Origin: an uncultured Christensenella sp.
GTDB lineage: Bacteria; Bacillota; Clostridia; Christensenellales; Borkfalkiaceae
Direction: 5' to 3'
Length of the DNA stretch: 59,875 nt
Assembly (NCBI GenBank): GCA_910578765.1
Contig: CAJTRW010000002.1
Location: forward strand, 20,914-80,788
Numbering within the stretch: position 1 is the stretch's first letter; every line of letters starts with the position of its first letter. Shown piece after piece: positions 53,311 to 59,875 of this stretch. A program made the translations under genes and the position numbers. The notes beneath the pieces were generated by a model, which saw nothing but the letters and a program-made list of their open reading frames with translations, did not search any database and was not told the origin of the DNA.

Positions 53311-55980
53311 TTATTTTTTGCGCTTTTTGCTTACGTCCTTTATAAGTCCGTCTTCGATAAGTTCGTCTATTGTCTCGTAAGGATACATTGCCGCGTAGTC
53401 GCGCTCGGGTATTTCCCTCTTGACGCCCTCGCGCTTGGCAAGCATCTCGTCTATAAGCCTTACAGCCTTTCTCACGCCGAGACCGCTCTTTATCTTGACC
53501 ATCATGGGCGTGCCGTTCATGGACTTATTGTCGGACACGTCCGCATGGTGATATACGGAAGTCTTGTATTCGTTCGGGTCGAGCGCAAGATACAGGCACA
53601 ACGTCTTGCCGCGGATTTTCAGTCTTGCAATGGTTTCCCTGCCCTTATTGAAGCGCTCCGCGCCCCAGGCAATGTTTGAATTGACCTTCTTGTAAGAGAG
53701 AAGCGCATGCTTTATGTCGCCGTAGTACTGCTTCTGTTCCGACGTGCCTTGAATTATCCTCGCAATAAAGCTGCGGTTGTAGCGCATCATGTTGGAGAAA
53801 TCGACGCCCTCGCCCACTTCTCCGGGCATAAGCTCGTCCTCGGCGAGGTCTTCGGGGTCGAATTCGTCATCGTCGTCGTAGTCCGGCTCCTCTTCTTCCT
53901 CGGGTTCGATAACTTTTTTCTTGGGTTTGGCTTTGGGCTTTTCCTCTATCAAATCCTCCGGCTGAACCAGATCGCTTACCTTAATAAGCTCCTCCACGGC
54001 GGTATCGTCGTAAGCGGCGGCGGAAGTTGCTATTTCCGTAGAACCCGCGACAACGACGCCGTTGGAAAGCATATCCTTTATTTCGGCAATGTCGCCGTCA
54101 ACCTTATCGAACCTGGCGGCGGTTTCCTTTTCGATTTCCTCGGTAACAAGCTCCGTTATCTTGGAAATTCCTTCTTCGTCTATGACTATTGCATAATCGT
54201 TATCCGCCTGCGACTCTATAAGTCTTTCGGATATGGTGTTGCAGATAGTTTCGTTATCCACGACGGGCTGGACTGTCTGCGACTGCGCGTTTACAACGTC
54301 TATGACAGCGTTGGTAACCTTGTCGGCGATATCGTCTGTATCGAATTCCGGCAGATAATTGGAAAGAACCGCGGCGGCTTTTTCGGCAATCGCGTCCTCG
54401 TTGACGCCGGCAACGGTAATTTTTTCACTGATGCGCTGAGCCATTTCTTCGTAATCGGGCTCGTTTGCGGAAGCGATATCGAGTGCGACGCGTATCTTTT
54501 CGGCAACGATGGACGAAATAGTCTCGTAGTCGAGTTTATCCGCAATTTCTTTGGAAATGGATTCGCAACCCTCGTCGTCGACGATAATTTCAAAGTCTTC
54601 CGCTTTGAGACTTCCTACTTTAAGCGCTATTCTGTCCGCAAGCTCTTCCTCGTCTATATCCAGAGAAACCTGCTGCACGGCGGGAATCTCTACGGGGGCG
54701 GACGCCACCGGCGACGGCTCCTGACGGACAACCGTTTCGCGGATTACGTCTATACCGTTGAGTTTTACCAAATCGGCAACCTGACGGGCAATCTTTTCCT
54801 CGTCCACGGTAAGATGAACGTTGGTTCCCTCTATGCCGGGGATTACAACCTGCTCCGCAACCTTGGAAGCAATATAATCGGGGGAAATAACCTCGCGCGT
54901 GGCGATAATATCGGCGATTTTTTCCGCAAGTCTGTTATAGTCTATTTCTTCCCTTACGACCGTCTGCGAAGGCATAGCGGGCGCCGAAGAAAGAGGTACG
55001 GCGCGCGCTGCGCCCTCCTCTCCGTATCTTTCCACCTTTGAAGACAGAACTTCGAGCTTGTCGGTAAGCACCGAATAAAAGCTGTCGTTTCTGCGAACCT
55101 GCTCGTAAAGCTCCTCCGTATTTCCGCCCCTTTCGACGCGTTCGGATATAACGTCGATTTTTTCAGACAGCTCGGAATAAACGGCGTCGTTTCTTTTAAG
55201 CTGTTCGTAAAGCTCCTCTATTCTGTCCGCAAGACGTTCGTACGCGGCGGTATCCTGAACGGTTACCTGCTCTACCGTAGGGGTTATGACAGGCTCGTCA
55301 ACAATCTCGGTTATATGCTCCGCACCCGAAATCTGACGGTCGGAAATAACAGCAAGCCTCTCGCAAATTTCGCTGTAAAGGTTTTCGTTGCGCGAGGTCT
55401 GCGCGGAAATCATATCTATCTTATCCGCAAGGTCCGCATACGCGCTTTCGCTGCGCTTGGTCTGCTCGGTCAAATCCGCGACCTTTTCGGCAAGCTCGGC
55501 ATACACGTTTTCGCCGCGCTTGGTCTGCTCGGACAGCTCGGTTATCCTGTCGGAGATATCTCCGTAAGCATTTTCCGTAATTCTCGTCTGTTCCGAAACG
55601 TCGTTTATTTTATCCGCAAGTCCGCCGTAAGCGTTTTCCCTGTTCTTGGCCTGCTCGGCAAGCTCGGAAATTTTATCCGACAGACCGGAGTAAATATTTT
55701 CCCCTTGTTTTGCAAGATATAAAAGCTCCTGCTTCAAAGAAGAATTTTCGGCTTTAAGCTGTGAAAAAATTTCGCTGCTCTGCTTGGCGAGATAAGCGGT
55801 GTCCTGAATGTTTTTGGAAAACAACTCCAACGCGGCGTCTATGCGCGAAACGGACAGCTTTGACTGCCGTATAATTTCGTCCTGCTTATAGGATATTTCC
55901 TGTGTGCCTCTTAATAAGACGTCGGCTTTCTTCGGAGCCGATTCTTCTTCGGCGCCTTGATTATTTTTTCCGAATGCCAT
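53311..55980 (-). CDS. Large repeat coiled-coil protein of unknown function
   Basis: I start it at the ATG at 55978-55980, which has TGAGGT upstream (889 residues, MAFGKNNQGAEEE). A further 51 in-frame residues upstream are a hydrophobic, poorly coding extension. Residues about 92-217 are six tandem 21-residue units (three heptads each) of the form ENxYxxLxDKIxELSEQTKR; a looser block follows at about 236-317. The middle (about 340-640) repeats shorter helices such as VDDEGCESISKEIADKL. An acidic stretch (DYDDDDEFDPEDLAEDE) near 700 precedes a folded C-terminal domain (about 725-889) with the strong segment IRGKTLCLYLALDPNEY. I recall similar C-terminal domains in Clostridial proteins of unknown function, but know no name. 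There is no signal or membrane segment. It may be a structural or scaffolding protein. Confidence 0.85.
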   Translation of the reverse strand: MAFGKNNQGAEEESAPKKADVLLRGTQEISYKQDEIIRQSKLSVSRIDAALELFSKNIQDTAYLAKQSSEIFSQLKAENSSLKQELLYLAKQGENIYSGLSDKISELAEQAKNRENAYGGLADKINDVSEQTRITENAYGDISDRITELSEQTKRGENVYAELAEKVADLTEQTKRSESAYADLADKIDMISAQTSRNENLYSEICERLAVISDRQISGAEHITEIVDEPVITPTVEQVTVQDTAAYERLADRIEELYEQLKRNDAVYSELSEKIDVISERVERGGNTEELYEQVRRNDSFYSVLTDKLEVLSSKVERYGEEGAARAVPLSSAPAMPSQTVVREEIDYNRLAEKIADIIATREVISPDYIASKVAEQVVIPGIEGTNVHLTVDEEKIARQVADLVKLNGIDVIRETVVRQEPSPVASAPVEIPAVQQVSLDIDEEELADRIALKVGSLKAEDFEIIVDDEGCESISKEIADKLDYETISSIVAEKIRVALDIASANEPDYEEMAQRISEKITVAGVNEDAIAEKAAAVLSNYLPEFDTDDIADKVTNAVIDVVNAQSQTVQPVVDNETICNTISERLIESQADNDYAIVIDEEGISKITELVTEEIEKETAARFDKVDGDIAEIKDMLSNGVVVAGSTEIATSAAAYDDTAVEELIKVSDLVQPEDLIEEKPKAKPKKKVIEPEEEEEPDYDDDDEFDPEDLAEDELMPGEVGEGVDFSNMMRYNRSFIARIIQGTSEQKQYYGDIKHALLSYKKVNSNIAWGAERFNKGRETIARLKIRGKTLCLYLALDPNEYKTSVYHHADVSDNKSMNGTPMMVKIKSGLGVRKAVRLIDEMLAKREGVKREIPERDYAAMYPYETIDELIEDGLIKDVSKKRKK
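55030..55705 (-). repeat. Region of diverged 63-bp tandem repeats in the coiled-coil protein gene
   Basis: The encoded units ENIYSGLSDKI, ENAYGGLADKI, ENAYGDISDRI, ENVYAELAEKV, ESAYADLADKI and ENLYSEICERL are each 21 residues long (55705 to about 55335), and further partial units lie at about 55030-55260. The DNA has diverged, so the repeat is clearest at protein level. Confidence 0.85.
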
Positions 55981-56250
55981 GTTGTACCTCAAGTGTGGTA
56001 ATTTTTCAAAAATGCCCGTAGGGCATGTTAAAACAGTGTGTACACTTAGTTTACACCAAAATAAAGTAAAAGTAAATACAATTAGCAAAAAATTTTGATG
56101 TTTTTTGTATATATTTTGCGTTAAACGCGGCATATTATGGGGGCAATTACAAATTTACCCATTTACGCGCGACAAATTACGCATAGCGCCCGAACGGAAT
56201 AAAACCGGATTTTAAGTACATAATATTTAAAAAAACGGAGGATTTTCCGC

Positions 56251-56406
56251 ATGGCAAAAAAGAAAAAAATCGTAAAACTGACCGACGAGCAATACGTTAA
56301 ATATATAATGAGCCTGAAAGACGACGCGGCTTTATACGGCGCCGACGGGGAAATTTTTACGCCTGAAAGCGTTACAAGCTATGAAAAAGACGAAACGGGC
56401 GAGTGA
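56251..56406 (+). CDS. Small 51-residue protein of unknown function
   Basis: A 51-codon frame begins at ATG 56251 with a strong GGAGG at 56237-56241 (9-nt spacing) and ends at TGA 56404-56406, 1 nt before the convergent acyltransferase stop. The peptide MAKKKKIVKLTDEQY opens with lysines and ends with an acidic stretch (SYEKDETGE). I know no family. The ribosome site and clean fit between genes support a real gene; it is divergent from the repeat-protein gene (271 nt upstream of it on the other strand). Confidence 0.65.
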   Translation: MAKKKKIVKLTDEQYVKYIMSLKDDAALYGADGEIFTPESVTSYEKDETGE

Positions 56407-56407
56407 T

Positions 56408-57703
56408 TTACCCGTCCGTTTCCGTTTTGCCGGAATTGTTTTTCAGTTCACACTTCGCGCGGCGGTTCATCTCCTCCGTGGCGTACATAATTTTTAAAAT
56501 TACGCACCGTTTTGTGCCGGAATGAAGCCAGAAGCTGTCCTTATCGGTGGAAATGACCATACTGTCGCCGAAGCGCTTGCGCCTCATTAAATCGTGATAG
56601 CTGAACTCGATATGTAAACTTTCCAGCTCCGTCGGCGCGAGGTGCAGGCTGTACGGCTCTCCGTATGCCGTGCATGTTAAATATGTGCCTGTAACGTCCT
56701 GTCTGAATTTGCCGAAGCCCTGTTTATAGAACTTGTTATTTGGCAAAGTATGGACTTCCACGTCGTCCTCTATACAGTAAGTACCTTCTTCTATCTCGCG
56801 TTTTACGCATTCCCGCTCCCATTTGCACCAGTCGGGAATATGCGCAAACTTAGTCTCTCCGCTCAGCGCTTCCAGACGTCCGTACTCCGTCATGTTCCAC
56901 TTTTTGCCGCAGCTTCGGCACTCCAAAGTGATTCCCGAAGAATACATTTCACCCTCGGTCCCGCAGTCGCAGCATTTGTAAAGTATGTTGTGCAGACCGT
57001 CGGCGCGTTTACGGTAATTTATTTTTATTTTGTTGTCGTACTGATATTTTAAATCGTCGTGAACGAAAACCTTTGCTATTCTCTCGTTCAGCTCCTCCGC
57101 GGACAGCCGCCGCACTTCCTCCGCGTCCGCAACGCAAATAAGCTTACCCTTTAAAGGCACGCGGTGGAAGTTGAATTTGGACTTGTTCCAATACGGGCGG
57201 GCTATAAAGCTTCCGCATGAAATAAGCACCGCGACGGGAACCTTCAAAAGCTTGCATATTTTGCCGACCGCGGGAGAAAGGCTGTTAGTCGTGCCGTCGG
57301 GACTGAAATAAGCCTCCGGATACATAACAAGCGGATTGTCATGGTTATTCACGCAGTAGCGCATGTGTGAGATAAGCTCGTAATTGCGCGTAAACCTGCG
57401 CTTGAAGATTCCGCCGGCAAGGCGCATAAGCGTCTTGGTGTAGTCGTGCATAGCCTCTATCGTGACAACGAAATTCATGTTGTACGGTTTAATAGAACCG
57501 AAAAGTATGCGGAAATCCATATTGCTTGCGTGCGTGGCAAGCAAAAGATAGGGCGGTTTAATATTTTCCATTCCCGTTTTTTCGCACTTGAAATTTCTGC
57601 GTCTTAATATTGGGTCGGATAAAATAAACTTTACCCACCACATAATAAACTTATTCGGCTTTACGGGTTTTGTCTTGAAATTATAGCGTTTGGGTTGCTT
57701 CAT
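56408..57703 (-). CDS. PlsC-type acyltransferase with a zinc-ribbon and C-terminal domain
   Basis: The ATG at 57701-57703 gives 431 residues. The first 220 residues are a lysophospholipid acyltransferase domain with the HX4D motif THASNMD (His58, Asp63), a MYPEAYFSPDGT motif at the position of the FPEGT block and a GGIFKRRF segment. A zinc ribbon follows (about 240-270) with paired CxxC, KCCDCG and CRSCGKKW. The rest (about 280-431) is a beta-rich domain with IEFSYHDLMRRKRFGDSMVIST. This three-part layout is unusual; standard PlsC proteins are about 240 residues. It may acylate lysophosphatidic acid or a related lipid; the role of the added parts is unknown. There is no strong ribosome site. 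Confidence 0.8.
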   Translation of the reverse strand: MKQPKRYNFKTKPVKPNKFIMWWVKFILSDPILRRRNFKCEKTGMENIKPPYLLLATHASNMDFRILFGSIKPYNMNFVVTIEAMHDYTKTLMRLAGGIFKRRFTRNYELISHMRYCVNNHDNPLVMYPEAYFSPDGTTNSLSPAVGKICKLLKVPVAVLISCGSFIARPYWNKSKFNFHRVPLKGKLICVADAEEVRRLSAEELNERIAKVFVHDDLKYQYDNKIKINYRKRADGLHNILYKCCDCGTEGEMYSSGITLECRSCGKKWNMTEYGRLEALSGETKFAHIPDWCKWERECVKREIEEGTYCIEDDVEVHTLPNNKFYKQGFGKFRQDVTGTYLTCTAYGEPYSLHLAPTELESLHIEFSYHDLMRRKRFGDSMVISTDKDSFWLHSGTKRCVILKIMYATEEMNRRAKCELKNNSGKTETDG

Positions 57704-57842
57704 ATTCGTCTCTTTGGTTATATCGGCTAATATTATAACACTATGAAAATATTTCGTCAACATTTAATTATTTGTAAAAGCAGTGTTTTACCGCGGGTTT
57801 TAAAGGAAAACACAGCAAAAAACGGCAATAAAAAATAAAATT

Positions 57843-57866
57843 GCGGCTTCCGCTGACGGAAGCCGC
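57843..57866 (-). terminator. Terminator of spoIVA
   Basis: GCGGCTTCCG and CGGAAGCCGC form a perfect 10-bp stem with a CTGA loop, followed by AATTTTATTTTTT on the minus strand, just after the spoIVA stop. Confidence 0.92.
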
Positions 57867-57880
57867 CGTATTTTTTAAAT

Positions 57881-59356
57881 TTAAAGTATTATGCAGATAA
57901 CTCCGCCCCTGCCCTCGTTTATTATTCTGGTAATGGCGCGGCGCATCTTCGCCTTCGTCTCGTCATGCATACCCGAAACCTTAGTCGAAAGCCCCTCTTT
58001 TACCATTCCGCGCAAAGATTTACCGAAAACGTTGGTCTCCCACATTCCTTCGGGATTGCTTTCGAAGCCGTTCATCATGCCTTGAACTATACTTTCGCTT
58101 TGCGAGGCGCTGCCCATAATAGGGCTGACTTCGCCGGAAACGTCTATTTTTACGATATGGTAGCTGGGCGCGGTCGCGCGGAGCTTTATACCCACGCTTC
58201 CGCCCTGTCTGACTACCTTGGGCGCTTCAAGCGTCATATCGGAGTCGTCCGGCTGAACTATGCCGTAGCCGTTAACCTTGGCGCACTCGAAAGCGTCCTT
58301 TATTTTATCATAGTTTTGCTTCGCGCCCGCCGTGCCGCGCACGTAGCGCATTAAAGAACACTCGTCCGTTATTTCGTCGCCGGCTATTTCGGACAGCATA
58401 TTGAAGAAAATGCCGTCCTTGGAATACGCGGTTATCTCCGCCCTTCCTTCCGAAAGGTTCAAAGCTATTCCCGCCTCGTCCTTCCAGTAGCCGCAACCGT
58501 CGAACATAGTGTCGAAAGCGGTGCAATCCTTCATTTTGCAAACCTTTTGAGAAGCGGCGCGCACGCGCTCCAACAGCTCGCATACGGCGGTGGAATCCGG
58601 CGGGAGAAAACGCATCCAGTCGGGCATGTTTACGTCGAACGAAATCACGGGGAACTCGAAAAGCACGGCTTTGAGAATGTCCAAAAGTCCGTCCGCGTCC
58701 AGCCTTTCGCAATTTGTTGCTATTACGGTGTTATTGTACTTAGCTTCCAATTCGGATTTAAGTGCGCGCGCCGACGCGGAAGAAGGTTCCGCGCAATTCA
58801 AAACTATTACGAAGGGTTTGCCTATTGCCTGCAAGCTTTTTACGGTACGCTCCTCCGCAGCCGCATAACCCTGACGCGGGATATCGGCAATGCTGCCGTC
58901 CGTGGTCACGCATATGCCTATCGTGGAGTGGTCTTTGATGACCTTTTCGGTACCGATAGCCGCAGCTTCTGCAAACGGAACGGGTTTTTCGCTCCATGGA
59001 GTGTTAACAAGGCGGGGTTTGCCGTCCTCGTCAAAGCCGGAAGCCCCCTCGGTTATAAAGCCTACGCAATCTATCAGCCTTACGTTCGCGGACGCGTTTT
59101 CTATACGTACCTCCGCCGCCTTCGCCGGAACGAATTTCGGTTCCGTAGTCATAACGCTTTTGCCGGAAGCAGACTGCGGCAGTTCGTCGGTCATAATGCT
59201 TTTGGCATTGCCGTCCGCTACGTTGGGAATGACCAGCTCGGTCATAAACTTTTTAATCAACGTGGATTTGCCCGTCCTGACCGGCCCCACAACGCCTATA
59301 TATATATCTCCTCCGCTTCTCTTTGCTATATCCTCGTAAACATTGTAATCAAGCAT
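57881..59356 (-). CDS. spoIVA: Stage IV sporulation protein A (coat morphogenetic ATPase)
   Basis: SpoIVA is the ATPase that polymerises on the forespore surface to form the coat basement layer. The 491-residue protein has the family opening YNVYEDIAKRSGGDIYIGVVGPVRTGKST, whose Walker A GPVRTGKS is at residues 24-31, then GNAKSIMTDELPQSASGKSV-like and VRLIDCVGF segments, and the characteristic C-terminal region ending RRAITRIINEGRGGVICIIL. Full length and intact. The ribosome site GGAGG is 6 nt from the ATG. With spoIIE it shows a true spore-former. Sigma-E control is expected from the family; I did not find a convincing promoter. Confidence 0.97.
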   Translation of the reverse strand: MLDYNVYEDIAKRSGGDIYIGVVGPVRTGKSTLIKKFMTELVIPNVADGNAKSIMTDELPQSASGKSVMTTEPKFVPAKAAEVRIENASANVRLIDCVGFITEGASGFDEDGKPRLVNTPWSEKPVPFAEAAAIGTEKVIKDHSTIGICVTTDGSIADIPRQGYAAAEERTVKSLQAIGKPFVIVLNCAEPSSASARALKSELEAKYNNTVIATNCERLDADGLLDILKAVLFEFPVISFDVNMPDWMRFLPPDSTAVCELLERVRAASQKVCKMKDCTAFDTMFDGCGYWKDEAGIALNLSEGRAEITAYSKDGIFFNMLSEIAGDEITDECSLMRYVRGTAGAKQNYDKIKDAFECAKVNGYGIVQPDDSDMTLEAPKVVRQGGSVGIKLRATAPSYHIVKIDVSGEVSPIMGSASQSESIVQGMMNGFESNPEGMWETNVFGKSLRGMVKEGLSTKVSGMHDETKAKMRRAITRIINEGRGGVICIIL

Positions 59357-59441
59357 AACCGCCTCCGCAAAAACTATGTGTATAATACTTTATGCGTGAA
59401 TTTTCGGATTAGAACTCTTAAAAAAATTTAAGCGGATATAA

Positions 59442-59528
59442 AATTTATTTAACTATGCCGATAAACTTGATAATCTGCTCGGTTACATACTCGAAAATGA
59501 AAAAGATGATAATCGGACTGAAATATGA
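59442..59528 (+). pseudogene. Possible decayed or partial coding fragment
   Basis: The plus frame from 59442 reads NYADKLDNLLGYILENEKD and ends at TGA 59526-59528. The adjacent frame continues as KYELIKAEAF to TAA near 59553. The amphipathic, charged composition looks coding, but it has no start or ribosome site. It could be a gene remnant broken by a frameshift. Confidence 0.25.
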
Positions 59529-59586
59529 ACTGATTAAAGCCGAAGCTTTTTAATAGTAAAGAAACCCCCGACAATACAAATAATAA

Positions 59587-59605
59587 ACGCCTGCGGTACA
59601 GGCGT
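59587..59605. terminator. Bidirectional hairpin terminator
   Basis: ACGCCTG and CAGGCGT form a 7-bp stem with a CGGTA loop; T-rich sequence follows on both strands (ATTATTATTTT on plus, TTATTATTTG on minus). Confidence 0.55.
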
Positions 59606-59684
59606 ATTATTATTTTCATATTTTGTCATCGGCGTTGCCGGAAGATTTGTGACAATTCTCTTACGCTCTTTGTCTTTTGCGAAC

Positions 59685-59721
59685 AAAAAAAATACGACGC
59701 GGATTTTGCCGTCCGCGCCGT
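59685..59721 (-). terminator. Terminator of the gene at the right edge
   Basis: On the minus strand ACGGCGCGGA and TCCGCGTCGT pair (one G-U) around an 8-nt loop, followed by ATTTTTTTT. It lies 12 nt after the TAA at 59733-59735. Confidence 0.85.
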
Positions 59722-59732
59722 CTTTAAGTTGT

Positions 59733-59875
59733 TTAGCCCTCAAACTTGTCGTAGAAGCCGTCTATATCGAAAAATCTGTCGCGTTCACTCTCCTCCCTTG
59801 ATTGGGACTTGACCTGATTTTTCGTAGTATCCACCGTGGTGGTCGTGGTTATGACCGCGTCGGGGGGATATACCG
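59733..59875 (-). CDS. C-terminal end of an unknown protein, cut by the window
   Basis: The minus strand is open from the window edge to TAA at 59733-59735 and reads VYPPDAVITTTTTVDTT, then SREESERDRFFDIDGFYDKFEG. The stretch is Thr-rich followed by a charged, aromatic tail. A good terminator sits 12 nt further on, which supports a real gene end. The family cannot be told from this fragment. Confidence 0.75.
   Translation of the reverse strand, partial: VYPPDAVITTTTTVDTTKNQVKSQSREESERDRFFDIDGFYDKFEG

Larger units (their letters stand above)
59357..59732. other. Mostly non-coding stretch between spoIVA and the last gene
   Basis: This gap of 376 nt holds the spoIVA leader (59357 to about 59400), a possible decayed reading frame at 59442-59528, and two hairpins (59587-59605 and 59685-59721). 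No RNA gene was recognised. The minus-strand frame at 59534-59743 runs through the second hairpin and is rejected. Confidence 0.6.

Noticed and set aside
53707..55041. Plus-strand frame of 444 codons
   Set aside because: It is antisense to the repeat protein. The sequence is a low-complexity shadow of the coding strand and has no ribosome site.
59534..59743. Minus-strand frame of 69 codons near the right edge
   Set aside because: It starts inside the end of another gene and runs through a strong terminator (59685-59721).

Overview
The window reads as chromosome of an endospore-forming, monoderm Firmicute of the class Clostridia. The evidence is spoIIE and spoIVA, RNase J, HelD, a lysine (L-box) riboswitch, LL-diaminopimelate aminotransferase (DapL), type III glutamine synthetase and consensus vegetative promoters (TTGACA-N16/17-TATAAT). 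An uncultured gut lineage such as Christensenellales is my guess and is inference only. Genes are densely packed, most lie on the minus strand, and many are coupled by ATGA or TTGA start/stop overlaps. I saw no rRNA, tRNA, CRISPR array, insertion sequence or prophage.

Layout. (1) 1-330: a small DUF6809-like gene broken by a frameshift. (2) 326-7071, minus: plsX-rnc-smc-ftsY-sugar O-acetyltransferase, the familiar lipid/division/SRP cluster without acpP. (3) 7183-10363, minus: recF, a PHP phosphoesterase and a VanW-family protein. Divergent from these, on plus, are dnaA and mnmG (10474-13758); the recF/dnaA gap holds two -10 boxes in an inverted repeat. (4) 13794-19097, minus: a membrane protein, a methyltransferase, Hsp33, a TPR protein and a helical-repeat protein, the last four linked by ATGA overlaps. 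(5) 19276-22975: a lipoprotein on minus, then a lysine riboswitch and asd-dapA-dapB on plus. (6) 23017-31108, minus: two SF1 helicases, HelD and a giant DUF4011-type helicase whose endonuclease and transglutaminase-like domains look degenerate. (7) 31225-34984: a Wzz-like membrane protein divergent from spoIIE. (8) 35041-41742, minus: pyrG-dapL-malQ and purA-dapF. (9) 41862-48185, minus: a ClC channel, glnN, a Y-family polymerase and a YwaF-type membrane protein. (10) 48258-53216, minus: rnj-trmR-trhP-aroA, which joins RNA decay, tRNA wobble-uridine modification and the shikimate pathway. (11) 53311-59356: an 889-residue coiled-coil repeat protein of unknown function, a 51-residue small protein on plus, a PlsC-type acyltransferase with a zinc ribbon, and spoIVA. 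(12) 59357-59875: mostly non-coding, with hairpins and the 3' end of a further minus-strand gene.

Functionally, dapL, asd, dapA, dapB and dapF together cover aspartyl phosphate to meso-diaminopimelate by the aminotransferase route, which supplies lysine and peptidoglycan. The most unusual items are the repeat protein at 53311-55980, the degenerate domains of the giant helicase, an RNase III lacking two conserved acidic residues, and a seven-codon reading frame overlapping the spoIIE start. Functions are assigned by recognising motifs by eye; no database search was run.
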